Positions 1 to 8,448 of a DNA stretch of 43,171 nt are shown here, in pieces. Made by a program: the position numbers and the translations under genes. Origin of the DNA: Bacteroidales bacterium. GTDB lineage: Bacteria; Bacteroidota; Bacteroidia; Bacteroidales; UBA932. Below the pieces are notes generated by a model that saw nothing but the letters and a program-made list of their open reading frames with translations, was not told where the DNA came from and did not search any database. The stretch lies in contig JAGCJX010000013.1 in the NCBI GenBank assembly GCA_017647795.1, forward strand, positions 1-43,171, written 5' to 3'. The number at the start of each line of letters is the position of its first letter. The first letter of the stretch is position 1.

Positions 1-54
1 TAATACCAGAAATATACCCTTAAATCGAACAATCATCACATTGAGAATCGAAAA

Positions 55-92
55 AATCGAAGGATACCGAAATATCTCGATATCCTTCGATT
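55..92. other. 12-bp inverted repeat (hairpin)
   Basis: A perfect 12-bp stem (55-66 against 81-92) encloses a 14-nt loop. No clear T-tract follows on either strand, so calling it a terminator of a gene to the left of the window is only a guess. Confidence 0.4.
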
Positions 93-157
93 GTCTTAAT
101 TGTCAGAGGCCTTCTGGTTAGGCACCTTTTTCAGTGCCCTCGCACGCAGTGCTGGAA

Positions 158-210
158 TTTTTTATTGCCAACTGAGCCGAGCTTGCTCGAGCGAAGATGG
201 CAATAAAAAA
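158..210. terminator. Possible bidirectional terminator hairpin
   Basis: A perfect 13-bp inverted repeat (158-170 against 198-210) has six T at its left end and six A at its right end. A transcript from either strand would form a stem bordered by a U-run, as in a bidirectional terminator. No gene is seen to its left in the window, so what it terminates is unknown. Confidence 0.4.
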
Positions 211-221
211 GACCAGGATGC

Positions 222-407
222 CGCAGGCATCGGGATGTTTTGCTTCATTAAAGAAGCGCAAGCATCAAGATGTTTGTTTCATTGAAGAAGCGCAGGCATC
301 GGGATGTTTGCTTCATTAAGAAGCGCAAGCATCAAGATGTTTGTTTCATTGAAGAAGCGTAAGCATCGAAATGTTTGCTTCATTATGAAGCGCAGGCATC
401 AAGATAA
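222..407. repeat. Degenerate tandem repeat, ~31-bp units in 67-bp dimers
   Basis: About six copies of a unit of the form GAAGCGCARGCATC followed by RRGATGTTTGYTTCATT lie head to tail. Units start at about 253, 287, 320, 354 and 387, with a partial first copy before 253. Odd and even units differ (CGGG against CAAG after GCAT), giving a higher-order period of 67 bp. Within each junction GATGTTTGCTTC is partly complementary to GAAGCGCAAGCATC, so each unit can fold into an imperfect hairpin. No ORF of coding character covers it. The rest of 1-520 shows no recognisable gene. Confidence 0.75.
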
Positions 408-478
408 CTGCATCGGCTTTGGAAGTGCCCCCGCGGCGAGCGGGATGGGAATGCCGGAGGCCTAATCCCAACCCTATT

Positions 479-510
479 TTTGGCACAATATTCGATTTTT
501 ACTATATTTG
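479..510 (+). promoter_or_regulatory. Bacteroidota-type promoter for the DUF308 gene
   Basis: A -33 element TTTG (479-482) inside TTTTTGG is followed about 20 bp later by the -7 element TATATTTG (503-510), matching the Bacteroidota consensus TAnnTTTG. Transcription would begin near 516, which favours the ATG at 538 over the in-frame TTG at 520. Confidence 0.65.
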
Positions 511-537
511 TGAATTAATTTGCAAATAATTGTGCCT

Positions 538-1137
538 ATGAAACTGTTTTATTCTCTATACGATAACGCCCACGGCTACACTCGGGCAGCGATTACCCTC
601 TTGGCGGGTCTGGTTTTCGTCATTTGGCCCCAAGCCGTACAAAACACCATCATTTACATCTTGGGAGCACTCATTTTGATCAGCGGCATCATCTCCCTGG
701 TTACCAGCCTCAAAAATTCAGAAAATGCAGATTGGACAACCCGTCTGATGTCTGCCAACGGCTGGTTCTCCATTGCCTTCGGTGCAATCCTGATGATTTT
801 CCCGAGTTTCTTTATGAACATCCTGGTGTTCCTGTTCGGCATCATCCTGCTGCTGGTCGGAATCGGCTCCATTGCCGCGTTCCTCAACACACGCAAACTG
901 GTCAAGACTTCGTGGACATCTGCCATCATCCCGATCCTGATTACACTCTGTGGCTTCTCCATGTTCTTCTTCCCGAACGACAGCAGCAACCGCATCTTCT
1001 GGATCTTCGGCATTGCATTACTAATCTATGGAGTTTCTCAATTGATTGAAACATACAATTTTAGCCGTCGCATCAAAGAAAACGGTGCGAACGGTTTCAC
1101 TTCCCAGATCGAAGACACCACTTACGAGGAATTATAA
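538..1137 (+). CDS. DUF308 / HdeD-like membrane protein
   Basis: This 199-residue protein is very hydrophobic, with about six membrane segments arranged as paired helices, for example LLAGLVFVIWP, IIYILGALILISGIISL and ILVFLFGIILLLVGIGSIAAF. This pattern and length match the DUF308/HdeD family of small inner-membrane proteins; HdeD of enteric bacteria is linked to acid tolerance, but the molecular role of most members is unknown. I use the ATG at 538 because the promoter predicts a start site near 516, leaving the upstream TTG at 520 almost leaderless. The C-terminal 25 residues are polar and presumably cytoplasmic. It stands alone, ended by a terminator directly after the stop codon. Confidence 0.8.
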   Translation: MKLFYSLYDNAHGYTRAAITLLAGLVFVIWPQAVQNTIIYILGALILISGIISLVTSLKNSENADWTTRLMSANGWFSIAFGAILMIFPSFFMNILVFLFGIILLLVGIGSIAAFLNTRKLVKTSWTSAIIPILITLCGFSMFFFPNDSSNRIFWIFGIALLIYGVSQLIETYNFSRRIKENGANGFTSQIEDTTYEEL

Positions 1138-1165
1138 AAAAATCCCGCCTACAAGCGGGATTTTC
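1138..1165 (+). terminator. Intrinsic terminator after the DUF308 gene
   Basis: An 8-bp stem (AATCCCGC at 1141-1148 against GCGGGATT at 1155-1162) with a 6-nt loop is flanked by A-rich DNA upstream and T-rich DNA downstream. Confidence 0.8.
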
Positions 1166-1180
1166 GACGTAAAAATATTG

Positions 1181-1252
1181 TACTCTCGGCGGGAATCGAA
1201 CCCACATCGTAGGAACCGGAATCCTATATTCTATCCATTGAACTACGAGAGC
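1181..1252 (-). tRNA. tRNA-Arg (anticodon CCG)
   Basis: Read on the minus strand, a cloverleaf folds: a 7-bp acceptor stem (GCTCTCG with CGAGAGT, first pair G-U), a D arm GTTC/GAAT, and a 5-bp anticodon stem TAGGA/TCCTA closing the loop TTCCGGT. The T arm is GTGGG/CCCGC with loop TTCGAAT, and the discriminator base is A. The anticodon is CCG, reading the Arg codon CGG. CCA is not encoded; the DNA continues CAATATTTTT, whose T-run may end transcription. Confidence 0.93.
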
Positions 1253-1261
1253 GATGGGGCG

Positions 1262-1269
1262 CAAAGTTA
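1262..1269 (-). promoter_or_regulatory. Probable -7 element for tRNA-Arg
   Basis: The minus strand reads TAACTTTG, a match to TAnnTTTG, about 10 bp upstream of the tRNA 5' end. No convincing -33 box is seen. Confidence 0.4.
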
Positions 1270-1299
1270 GAAATTAATTTTTGATAGATAAGAAAATAT

Positions 1300-2175
1300 A
1301 TGAAAGTTTTTGTTTTCCCGGGGCAAGGCTCCCAATTTACTGGAATGGGCCAAGACCTCTACAACTCCAATCCCAAAGTCAAAGAATTGTTTGAAAAAGC
1401 CAACGAAATCCTGGGCTTCCGCATCACGGACATCATGTTCACCGGCTCTGCTGAAGATCTCAAACAAACCAAGGTAACCCAACCGGCTGTTTTCCTGCAT
1501 TCTGTTGCTTTGGCCTTGACGGCTGAAGATTTCCAACCGGACCAAGTTGCCGGCCACTCCTTGGGAGAATTTTCTGCTTTGGTAGCCGCTGGTGCGATGA
1601 ATTTCGAAGACGGTCTCCGCCTGGTTTCCGCTCGTGCTCAAGCCATGCAAAAAGCCTGTGAATTAGAACCTTCTACCATGGCAGCTGTACTCGGAGCCAG
1701 CGACGAACTCGTAGAAAAGATCTGTGCTGAAACTGAAGGTGTTGTGGTTCCTGCCAACTACAACTGCCCGGGCCAATTGGTGATTTCCGGAGCCATTGAA
1801 CCGGTTCAACAAGCTTGTGCCAGCCTGAAAGCGGCCGGTGCAAAACGCGCGCTGCAACTGCCGGTCGGCGGTGCCTTCCACTCTCCCCTGATGGAACCGG
1901 CTCGTCTGGAATTGGCAGAGGCCATCGAAAAAACCGAATTCCGCCAACCCATCTGCCCGGTATACCAAAATGTGGATGCAAAACCCCACACCGATCCGGC
2001 AGAAATCAAACAAAACCTCTTGATGCAATTGACCGCTCCGGTACGCTGGACCCAAACCGTTCTCCAAATGCAACAGGACGGTGCGACTGAATTTGTTGAA
2101 CTTGGTCCTGGCAACGTACTCCAAGGCCTGATTAAAAAATGCATTCCGGACGCAAATACTTCCGGTCGCCAATAA
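1300..2175 (+). CDS. fabD: Malonyl-CoA:ACP transacylase
   Basis: This 291-residue protein transfers malonyl from CoA to acyl carrier protein to supply two-carbon units for type II fatty acid synthesis in the cytoplasm. It begins with the family's GQGSQFTGMG motif (residues 8-17), carries the nucleophile in AGHSLGEFSAL (Ser87), has a binding Arg near 112, and has the catalytic His in GGAFHSPLM (His194). Length is close to the usual 300-310 residues. The ATG lies in an AT-rich leader with no clear SD. Its neighbour nifJ starts 92 bp downstream from its own promoter-like site, so the two are probably not tightly co-transcribed. Confidence 0.95.
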   Translation: MKVFVFPGQGSQFTGMGQDLYNSNPKVKELFEKANEILGFRITDIMFTGSAEDLKQTKVTQPAVFLHSVALALTAEDFQPDQVAGHSLGEFSALVAAGAMNFEDGLRLVSARAQAMQKACELEPSTMAAVLGASDELVEKICAETEGVVVPANYNCPGQLVISGAIEPVQQACASLKAAGAKRALQLPVGGAFHSPLMEPARLELAEAIEKTEFRQPICPVYQNVDAKPHTDPAEIKQNLLMQLTAPVRWTQTVLQMQQDGATEFVELGPGNVLQGLIKKCIPDANTSGRQ

Positions 2176-2194
2176 CAATCTTGGATTTTTTTCG

Positions 2195-2202
2195 TAAATT
2201 TG
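2195..2202 (+). promoter_or_regulatory. -7 element for nifJ
   Basis: TAAATTTG fits TAnnTTTG and lies 66 bp before the nifJ ATG. The -33 region is poor. Confidence 0.45.
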
Positions 2203-2267
2203 CCCGATTGTTGTCGTTTTCCAACAAAAAGACAACCCAGTGAAAATCAAATAAAACCTAATACAAG

Positions 2268-5200
2268 ATGGCTAAAGAAAAGAAATTTATCACGTGTGAC
2301 GGTAACTATGCTGCCGCCCACGTAGCCTATTTATTCAGCGAACATGCTGCTATTTACCCGATTACTCCGTCATCTACCATGGCTGAGTACGTAGACGAAT
2401 GGTCTGCTTTCGGTAAAAAGAATCTCTTCGGAGAAAAGGTAAAAGTCACTGAAATGCAAAGTGAAGGTGGTGCTGCAGGAGCCGTTCACGGTTCTTTGCA
2501 AGCCGGTGTATTGACTTCGACCTTTACCGCGTCACAAGGCTTGTTGCTGATGATCCCCAACATGTACAAGATTGCCGGTGAATTATTGCCGACCGTTTTC
2601 CACGTTTCTGCTCGTGCATTGGCAGCACAAGCGTTGTCCATTTTCGGTGACCACTCTGACGTGATGGCAGCTCGCCAAACCGGTTTCGCTATGTTGGCTT
2701 CCGGTAGCGTTCAAGAATCCATGGACTTGGCTGCTGTTGCTCACTTGGCTACTTTGAAATCCAGCATTCCCTTCATCCACTTCTTCGATGGTTTCCGTAC
2801 TTCTCACGAAATCCAAAAAATTGAAATGTTGGACGAAGAAGCTTTGAAAGGTATGATCAGCGAAAAATCGTTGAAAGCCTTCCGCCAAAAAGCATTGAAT
2901 CCGAACCGTCCCGTTACCCGTGGTACTGCCCAAAACCCGGACGTTTATTTCCAAGCACGCGAAGCAAGCAACCCGTACTACGATGCAGTTCCGGATATCG
3001 TTGCCCGTTACATGGGTGAAATCAGCGAATTGACCGGTCGTCACTACTTGCCGTTCGACTACTACGGTGATCCGGAAGCAAAGAACATCATCGTTGCGAT
3101 GGGTTCTGTATGCGAAACCGTTCGCGAAGTGGTGGATATGTTGATGGCAAAAGGCGAAAAAGTCGGCGTTTTGACCGTTCGCTTGTACCGACCTTTCTCT
3201 GCAAAATACTTCTTGCGCGTTCTCCCCAGCACCGTAAAACGCATTGCTGTTTTGGACCGCACCAAAGAACCGGGTTCTGTAGGCGAACCGCTTTACATGG
3301 ACATCAAAGCTGTATTGGCTGACCGTGGCGACGACGCTCCGATGATCGTAGGCGGCCGTTACGGTTTGTCTTCAAAAGATACCAGCCCGGCTCAAATCCT
3401 CGCTGTATTTGAAAACTTGACCAAGAAAGAGCCCAAAAACGGCTTCACCATCGGTATCGTGGACGATGTTACCTTCCACTCATTGCCCGTTGGCGAAGAA
3501 TTCTCTTTGGCTCGCAAAGGTACTTACGAATGTAAATTCTATGGTTTGGGTTCCGATGGTACCGTAGGTGCTAACAAAAACACCATCAAGATCATCGGTG
3601 ACAACACCAACAAATACTGCCAAGGTTACTTTGACTATGACTCCAAGAAATCTGGCGGATACACCTGTTCACACCTCCGTTTCGGCGACGATCCGATTAC
3701 CTCACCTTACTTGGTATCAACCCCGGACTTCGTTGCTTGCCACGTTCCTTCGTACTTGCAAAAATACGACGTACTGCGCGGTATCAAGAAAAACGGCACC
3801 TTCTTGTTGAACAGCCTCTGGTCTGTAGAAGAAACTTTGGAACGCATTCCGGACCACGTTAAACAACTCGTGGCTGAAAACAACTTGAAGATGTACATCA
3901 TCAACGCAACCAAGATTGCAGAAGAAATCGGTTTGGGCAACCGCACCAACACCATCCTCCAATCTGCCTTCTTCAAAATTACCGGCATCATCCCTTACGA
4001 AGATGCAGTTGCCATGATGAAGAAAGCCATCGACAAGAGCTACGGCAAGAAAGGGGAAGACGTGGTTAAGAAAAACTACGCCGCAGTGGACCGCGGTGCA
4101 GAATACCACGAAGTGGAAATCCCCGTTGAATGGAAAAACATCCGTGCCAAATTCCGCCCGGCTAACTTCGACCGTTTGGCTCCCGAATGGGTACGCAGCG
4201 TAGCGGACGTAGTGAACGCTCAAAACGGTAACGAAATTCCGGTAAGCGCATTCACCGGCAACTTGGCAGACGGTACCATTCCTGCAGGTACTGCAGCCTT
4301 CGAAAAACGTGGCATCGCTGTGAACGTTCCCGAATGGCAATCAGAAAACTGTATCCAATGTAACCAATGTGCTTACGTTTGTCCTCACGCAGCCATCCGT
4401 CCGTTCTTGATGAACGAAGAAGAAGCCGCAAACGCACCGGAAGGCATCAAACGCGTACAAGGCAACGCAGCATTCAAAGAATACAAATTTACCATCCAAG
4501 TATCTCCGATGGATTGTACCGGTTGCGGCAACTGCGCTGATGTATGTCCTGCGAAGACCAAGGCATTGGTAATGAAACCCCTCGAAAGCCAAGTTCACGA
4601 ACAAGAACACTTTGACTACCTCCACGCAAACGTAGGTTACAAAGACACCGTGGCTCCGAAGACCCAAAACTTGAAGAACGCTCAATTTGCTCAACCGCTC
4701 TTTGAATTCTCTGGCGCTTGTGCAGGTTGCGGTGAAACTCCCTACATCAAATCCATCACCCAATTGTTCGGTGACCGCATGATGGTAGCCAATGCAACCG
4801 GATGTTCTTCTATCTACAGTGGTTCGTTCCCGGCATCTCCCTACACCACCGACAAGAACGGTCGTGGTCCGGCTTGGGCAAACTCATTGTTCGAAGACAA
4901 CGCTGAATTCGGTCTGGGTATGCGCGTCGGTACCGAACGCCTCCGCGAAACCGTGGCAGAATGGATGATCAAAGGTTTGGAATGCACCCGTTGCTCTTCT
5001 GAATTGAAAGCATTGTTTGCAAAATGGTTGGAAAACCGCAACGATGCAACCATTACCCGCGAAATCGCTGACGAAATCGTTCCGTTGATGGAAGCTTGCG
5101 GTTGCGACATCTGCAAAGAGTTGCTCGCTCGCAAAGACCTCATCGCAGCTCGTAGCCAATGGATCATCGGTGGTGACGGTTGGGCATACGACATCGGATA

Positions 5201-5801
5201 CGGTGGATTGGACCACGTATTGGCTTCTGGCGAAAACATCAACGTATTGGTTTTGGATACCGAAGTTTACTCAAATACCGGTGGACAATCCTCTAAATCA
5301 ACCCCGGCTGGTGCTGTGGCTAAATTCGCTACCTCCGGTAAACGTGTTCGCAAGAAAGACCTCGGTATGATGGCAATGAGCTACGGTTACGTATACGTTG
5401 CACAAGTGGCAATGGGTTCGAACCCGGCTCAATACTTCAACGTTATCAAAGAAGCAGAAGCTTACAACGGACCTTCGTTGATCATTGCTTACGCTCCTTG
5501 TATCAACCACGGTTTGAAGAATGGTATGGGCGCAAGCCAACGCGAAGAAAAACTCGCAGTAGAATGTGGTTACTGGCATTTGTACCGCTTCAACCCGACC
5601 TTGGCAGAAGCAGGTCAAAATCCCTTCACTTTGGATAGCAAAGAACCGGATTGGAGCAAATTCCAAAGCTTCATCAAAGGCGAAGTTCGTTACAGTTCAT
5701 TGCTGAAGACCTTCCCCGAAGAAGCCGCTGATTTGTTCGCGAAGACCGAAGAGTTTGCAAAACTCCGCTACGAATCGTACCGCAGATTGGCTGGTAAATA
5801 A
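2268..5801 (+). CDS. nifJ: Pyruvate:ferredoxin (flavodoxin) oxidoreductase
   Basis: This 1177-residue homodimeric-type PFOR converts pyruvate and CoA to acetyl-CoA and CO2 while reducing ferredoxin, the central anaerobic step from pyruvate. The order is the usual one: pyruvate-binding N-terminal domain (YPITPSSTMAE near residue 32), domain II and CoA-binding regions, then a two-[4Fe-4S] ferredoxin domain with CIQCNQCAYVCP near 695 and CTGCGNCADVCP near 750. The TPP domain has CAGCGETPY near 818 and GDGWAYDIGYGG near 968. Cysteines for the proximal cluster are present (CAGC, and CGCDIC near 944). The length equals that of known PFORs. The gene is monocistronic, ended by a strong terminator. 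Frequent TTG Leu codons and regular third positions suggest high expression. Confidence 0.97.
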   Translation: MAKEKKFITCDGNYAAAHVAYLFSEHAAIYPITPSSTMAEYVDEWSAFGKKNLFGEKVKVTEMQSEGGAAGAVHGSLQAGVLTSTFTASQGLLLMIPNMYKIAGELLPTVFHVSARALAAQALSIFGDHSDVMAARQTGFAMLASGSVQESMDLAAVAHLATLKSSIPFIHFFDGFRTSHEIQKIEMLDEEALKGMISEKSLKAFRQKALNPNRPVTRGTAQNPDVYFQAREASNPYYDAVPDIVARYMGEISELTGRHYLPFDYYGDPEAKNIIVAMGSVCETVREVVDMLMAKGEKVGVLTVRLYRPFSAKYFLRVLPSTVKRIAVLDRTKEPGSVGEPLYMDIKAVLADRGDDAPMIVGGRYGLSSKDTSPAQILAVFENLTKKEPKNGFTIGIVDDVTFHSLPVGEEFSLARKGTYECKFYGLGSDGTVGANKNTIKIIGDNTNKYCQGYFDYDSKKSGGYTCSHLRFGDDPITSPYLVSTPDFVACHVPSYLQKYDVLRGIKKNGTFLLNSLWSVEETLERIPDHVKQLVAENNLKMYIINATKIAEEIGLGNRTNTILQSAFFKITGIIPYEDAVAMMKKAIDKSYGKKGEDVVKKNYAAVDRGAEYHEVEIPVEWKNIRAKFRPANFDRLAPEWVRSVADVVNAQNGNEIPVSAFTGNLADGTIPAGTAAFEKRGIAVNVPEWQSENCIQCNQCAYVCPHAAIRPFLMNEEEAANAPEGIKRVQGNAAFKEYKFTIQVSPMDCTGCGNCADVCPAKTKALVMKPLESQVHEQEHFDYLHANVGYKDTVAPKTQNLKNAQFAQPLFEFSGACAGCGETPYIKSITQLFGDRMMVANATGCSSIYSGSFPASPYTTDKNGRGPAWANSLFEDNAEFGLGMRVGTERLRETVAEWMIKGLECTRCSSELKALFAKWLENRNDATITREIADEIVPLMEACGCDICKELLARKDLIAARSQWIIGGDGWAYDIGYGGLDHVLASGENINVLVLDTEVYSNTGGQSSKSTPAGAVAKFATSGKRVRKKDLGMMAMSYGYVYVAQVAMGSNPAQYFNVIKEAEAYNGPSLIIAYAPCINHGLKNGMGASQREEKLAVECGYWHLYRFNPTLAEAGQNPFTLDSKEPDWSKFQSFIKGEVRYSSLLKTFPEEAADLFAKTEEFAKLRYESYRRLAGK

Positions 5802-5821
5802 TCCAACCAAACGCCATAAAG

Positions 5822-5858
5822 AAAAAGAGGCAGACCCCAAAAGGTTTGCCTCTTTTTT
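5822..5858 (+). terminator. Intrinsic terminator after nifJ
   Basis: A stem of about 15 bp (5822-5836 against 5843-5857, one G-U pair) with a 6-nt loop ends in six T. Confidence 0.88.
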
Positions 5859-5870
5859 CATATCATTATG

Positions 5871-6000
5871 AGCAGTAGGGTAAGTACGGAATGGTTCGTC
5901 AGAACTTAGTTCCGACTTCATCCCTCCCACTCCTTCGGAGCGGGTCCCTCCCGTTCAAAGGTCACGGGCGACCATCCATTCCTTAACTTACCCTACTGCT
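5871..6000. repeat. 130-bp element bounded by ~25-bp inverted repeats
   Basis: The ends AGCAGTAGGGTAAGT (5871 on) and its complement (to 6000) are perfect over 15 bp and, allowing one 1-bp gap and a few mismatches, continue to about 25 bp (5871-5894 against 5976-6000). The roughly 80-bp interior is GC-rich, with a small hairpin CTCC-TTCG-GGAG and repeated CCCTCCC words. No ORF and no clear target-site duplication are visible. It could be a small non-autonomous (MITE-like) element or a structured RNA. Confidence 0.6.
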
Positions 6001-6041
6001 GAAAATAGTAGATAAGCAAAATAGTTCATCAATAGATGACA

Positions 6042-6076
6042 ATAAAAAAGGATACTAACACGAAATTAGTATCCTT
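6042..6076 (-). terminator. Intrinsic terminator of the hut operon
   Basis: A perfect 11-bp stem (6048-6058 against 6066-6076) with a 7-nt loop is followed on the minus strand by a T-run (complement of the A-run at 6044-6049), 22 bp after the ftcD stop codon. Confidence 0.85.
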
Positions 6077-6098
6077 CTCATGATAAACTTTGCGCTAC

Positions 6099-7799
6099 TT
6101 ATTTTGCAATCACTTCGTTGACAATCGCGATGATTTCTTTTTCACGACGATCGGATTCAGCCGCCAAAGCTGCTGCTTCTGCAATAATTTGCTCAGCCAC
6201 TTCACGGTCTTTCAAACCGGCTGCATTGATCTTCACGTTCAAGAAAGCACCTTGTACAGCAGCACGAATGCTCAATGCACCCACACCGGCATCGGAAACA
6301 GAATTCGGGTTACCTTCTTTGGCCATAGCCTCAACGATGTCGTACACTTGGTAAGCCGCTTTCATGGTGTTGAAAGGAACTTGGGTAGCATACAACGTTG
6401 CCGCTTGGATTGCAGCCGTACGAGCCGCTTTTTCTTCATCGGTAGATTTCGGCAAACCGAAGGCATCCATGATCTTGTTGAAAGCATTGGTATCTTCGTC
6501 AACCAAGAACAACAATTCTTTCATCAAAGCCTGACCTTTTTCTGCCCATTGGGAGAAGAATTCCCAACGGTCATCCCAACCCGGTTTGTGGGAAGACAAG
6601 TTGGCAACCATGGTTCCCAAAGCTGCGCCCAAAGAACCCATGTATGCAGAGATGGATCCACCACCCGGAGCCGGTGATTCAGAAGCAGTTTCTTCAGCGA
6701 AACCTTTGCAGGTAAAGTCGATCAAACGTTTCTTGTTGTCGTCTTCCAACAAGTATTCGATGACCTTTTCACGCGGGTTGAAGGGGCACAAATCATCCAA
6801 TCCCATGGATTTCACAGCGATCTTGATGATTTCTTCTTCAGAGATACCCAACGAACGTTGTTGTTTTGCCAAGAAGTGTTTACCCGCATCGATCAACACT
6901 TTTTTGGGAATCAAACCTACGATTTCCGAACCGGTTACACGCAATCCACGAGCTTGTGCTTTGGCACAAACTTCTTCAAAAGCTACGTGAACAGGGGTTA
7001 CAGAGATGTTGGTCACGTTCATAGAAATTTGAGCAATACCGTATTCTTCGATGAACCAACCGATGGCTTTGCAACCTTTCAACGTACCCGGAATCCATAC
7101 ATCGTTTCCGTTTTCGTCTTTCACTACTTTACCGGTAATGGGGTTGCCTTCGCGTTTCTTTCTACCTTTTTCGCGCACATCGTAAGCGATGGCGTTCGCA
7201 CGACGGGTTGAAGTGGTGTTCAAGTTGTAGTTGATCGCTACCAGGAAGTCACGAGCACCGATGGCAGTACATCCGGTACCCGCTACAGACTCGTTGAATT
7301 CTGCGGGACCAAAGTCCGGTTTCATGTTCGGATCGGCCAATTTCTTGGTCAAACCTTCGTATTCACCAGCACGGCAGTAAGCCAAGTTGCGACGTTCCGG
7401 AGTGAAGGCTGCATTTTCGTAAGCATACACCGGAATACCCAATTCTTCACCCACACGTTTACCCAATTGGCGAGCATATTCCACAGTTTCTTCCATGGTA
7501 ATACCGGCAATCGGAATCAAAGGACATACGTCGGTAGCACCGAAGCGAGGGTGTTCCCCGTGGTGGTGACGCATATCAATCAATTGACCCGCTTTGCGAA
7601 TGGCACGGAAAGCAGCTTCGATCACGGGTTCGGGCTCACCCACAAAGGTTACCACGGTACGGTTGGTGGCAGCACCCGGATCTACGTTCAACAATTTCAC
7701 ACCATCCACCGATTCAATTTCTGCGGTGATTTGGTTGATGACATCCATGTTGCGTCCTTCACTGAAGTTCGGAACGCATTCGATAAGTCTCTTAATCAT
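6099..7799 (-). CDS. ftcD: Bifunctional glutamate formimidoyltransferase / formimidoyl-THF cyclodeaminase
   Basis: This 566-residue fusion carries out the last step of histidine degradation. The N-terminal transferase (about 1-325) moves the formimino group from formiminoglutamate to tetrahydrofolate, releasing glutamate. The C-terminal cyclodeaminase (about 345-566) converts formimino-THF to methenyl-THF and ammonia. Visible hallmarks are IECVPNFSEGR at the N-terminus, HHHGEHPRFGATD with the probable catalytic His83, and the cyclodeaminase SPAPGGGSISAY motif. The length matches the animal-type fused enzyme. Its start ATG lies in the 3' end of the MBL gene (shared ATGATTAA), suggesting translational coupling. 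It is the last gene of the hut operon, followed by a terminator. Confidence 0.95.
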   Translation of the reverse strand: MIKRLIECVPNFSEGRNMDVINQITAEIESVDGVKLLNVDPGAATNRTVVTFVGEPEPVIEAAFRAIRKAGQLIDMRHHHGEHPRFGATDVCPLIPIAGITMEETVEYARQLGKRVGEELGIPVYAYENAAFTPERRNLAYCRAGEYEGLTKKLADPNMKPDFGPAEFNESVAGTGCTAIGARDFLVAINYNLNTTSTRRANAIAYDVREKGRKKREGNPITGKVVKDENGNDVWIPGTLKGCKAIGWFIEEYGIAQISMNVTNISVTPVHVAFEEVCAKAQARGLRVTGSEIVGLIPKKVLIDAGKHFLAKQQRSLGISEEEIIKIAVKSMGLDDLCPFNPREKVIEYLLEDDNKKRLIDFTCKGFAEETASESPAPGGGSISAYMGSLGAALGTMVANLSSHKPGWDDRWEFFSQWAEKGQALMKELLFLVDEDTNAFNKIMDAFGLPKSTDEEKAARTAAIQAATLYATQVPFNTMKAAYQVYDIVEAMAKEGNPNSVSDAGVGALSIRAAVQGAFLNVKINAAGLKDREVAEQIIAEAAALAAESDRREKEIIAIVNEVIAK

Positions 7800-8448
7800 A
7801 TTTTTTCGGATTTACTAGTTGTATTTTCGAATCAATTGCGGCTCGGAGAGCGTCGTAGTCCAATTCAAAAAAGTGAATGGGATACAAATATTTCGGCTGC
7901 AAACGGTTACCCAAGCCGATGAACTCCTCATCGGTCATGGTGTAAGGCAGGTTTTTCGGCAACAAGGCGACGTCCAAAGCCGGAAGGGCCTCCATTTCCG
8001 GAACCGGCTCCGTATCACCCGCAATGTAAAGGGTGAAACCACCGAAATCCAAGACATAGCCATTGCCAACCCCTTGCGGATGGAAATGATTGCCTTCTTC
8101 GTTGCGTCGCTCGATGTTGTACGAAGGAACAGCAGCAATGCGGATCCCTTCCCACTCGGTGGATTCTCCGTTTTCCAATACTTGGTAACGGGCATCCACA
8201 GCCCCCACATTCTGGCTCACAACGAACTTCGTTGCAGGCGTCTCCACGTGGCAGAAGGCTGCCGGATCGTAATGATCGTAGTGGTTGTGGGTAATCAAAA
8301 TCAAGTCGGCTGCAGGCTTACCGGCATAGTCCGCCACTTCGGAATAGGGATCGGAATAAATAACCTTTCCGTTCCATTCCAAAATCAAAGAAGCGTGTCC
8401 CATCCAGCCGATGCGAACCTCGCCCAGGGGAGTTGTATAACTATTCAT
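7792..8448 (-). CDS. MBL-fold metal-dependent hydrolase (UlaG-like) in the hut operon
   Basis: This 218-residue protein has the metallo-beta-lactamase signature THNHYDHYD (His54, His56, Asp58, His59), a later metal ligand region DFGGFTLYIAGDTE, and a C-terminal YLYPIHFFELD. These fit the UlaG/L-ascorbate-lactonase-like hydrolases, which act on lactones, phosphodiesters or other small molecules; the substrate cannot be read from sequence. It is embedded in the hut operon: its ATG overlaps the hutI stop codon by 8 nt and its stop codon overlaps the ftcD start by 8 nt. A role in histidine or formiminoglutamate metabolism is therefore likely by context, but this is an inference. Confidence 0.88.
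   Translation of the reverse strand: MNSYTTPLGEVRIGWMGHASLILEWNGKVIYSDPYSEVADYAGKPAADLILITHNHYDHYDPAAFCHVETPATKFVVSQNVGAVDARYQVLENGESTEWEGIRIAAVPSYNIERRNEEGNHFHPQGVGNGYVLDFGGFTLYIAGDTEPVPEMEALPALDVALLPKNLPYTMTDEEFIGLGNRLQPKYLYPIHFFELDYDALRAAIDSKIQLVNPKKYD

Noticed and set aside
100..285. 61-codon plus-strand frame near the left edge
   Set aside because: It runs through the hairpin and the repeat units; no homology, promoter or RBS is seen.
222..407. CRISPR-like array
   Set aside because: The units are adjacent with 2-3 bp between them; there are no unique spacers of constant length and no cas genes.
7792..8448. MBL-fold gene as a replacement for urocanase
   Set aside because: Urocanase is a large NAD-dependent enzyme of unrelated fold and chemistry; the MBL hydrolase cannot simply be assigned that reaction.
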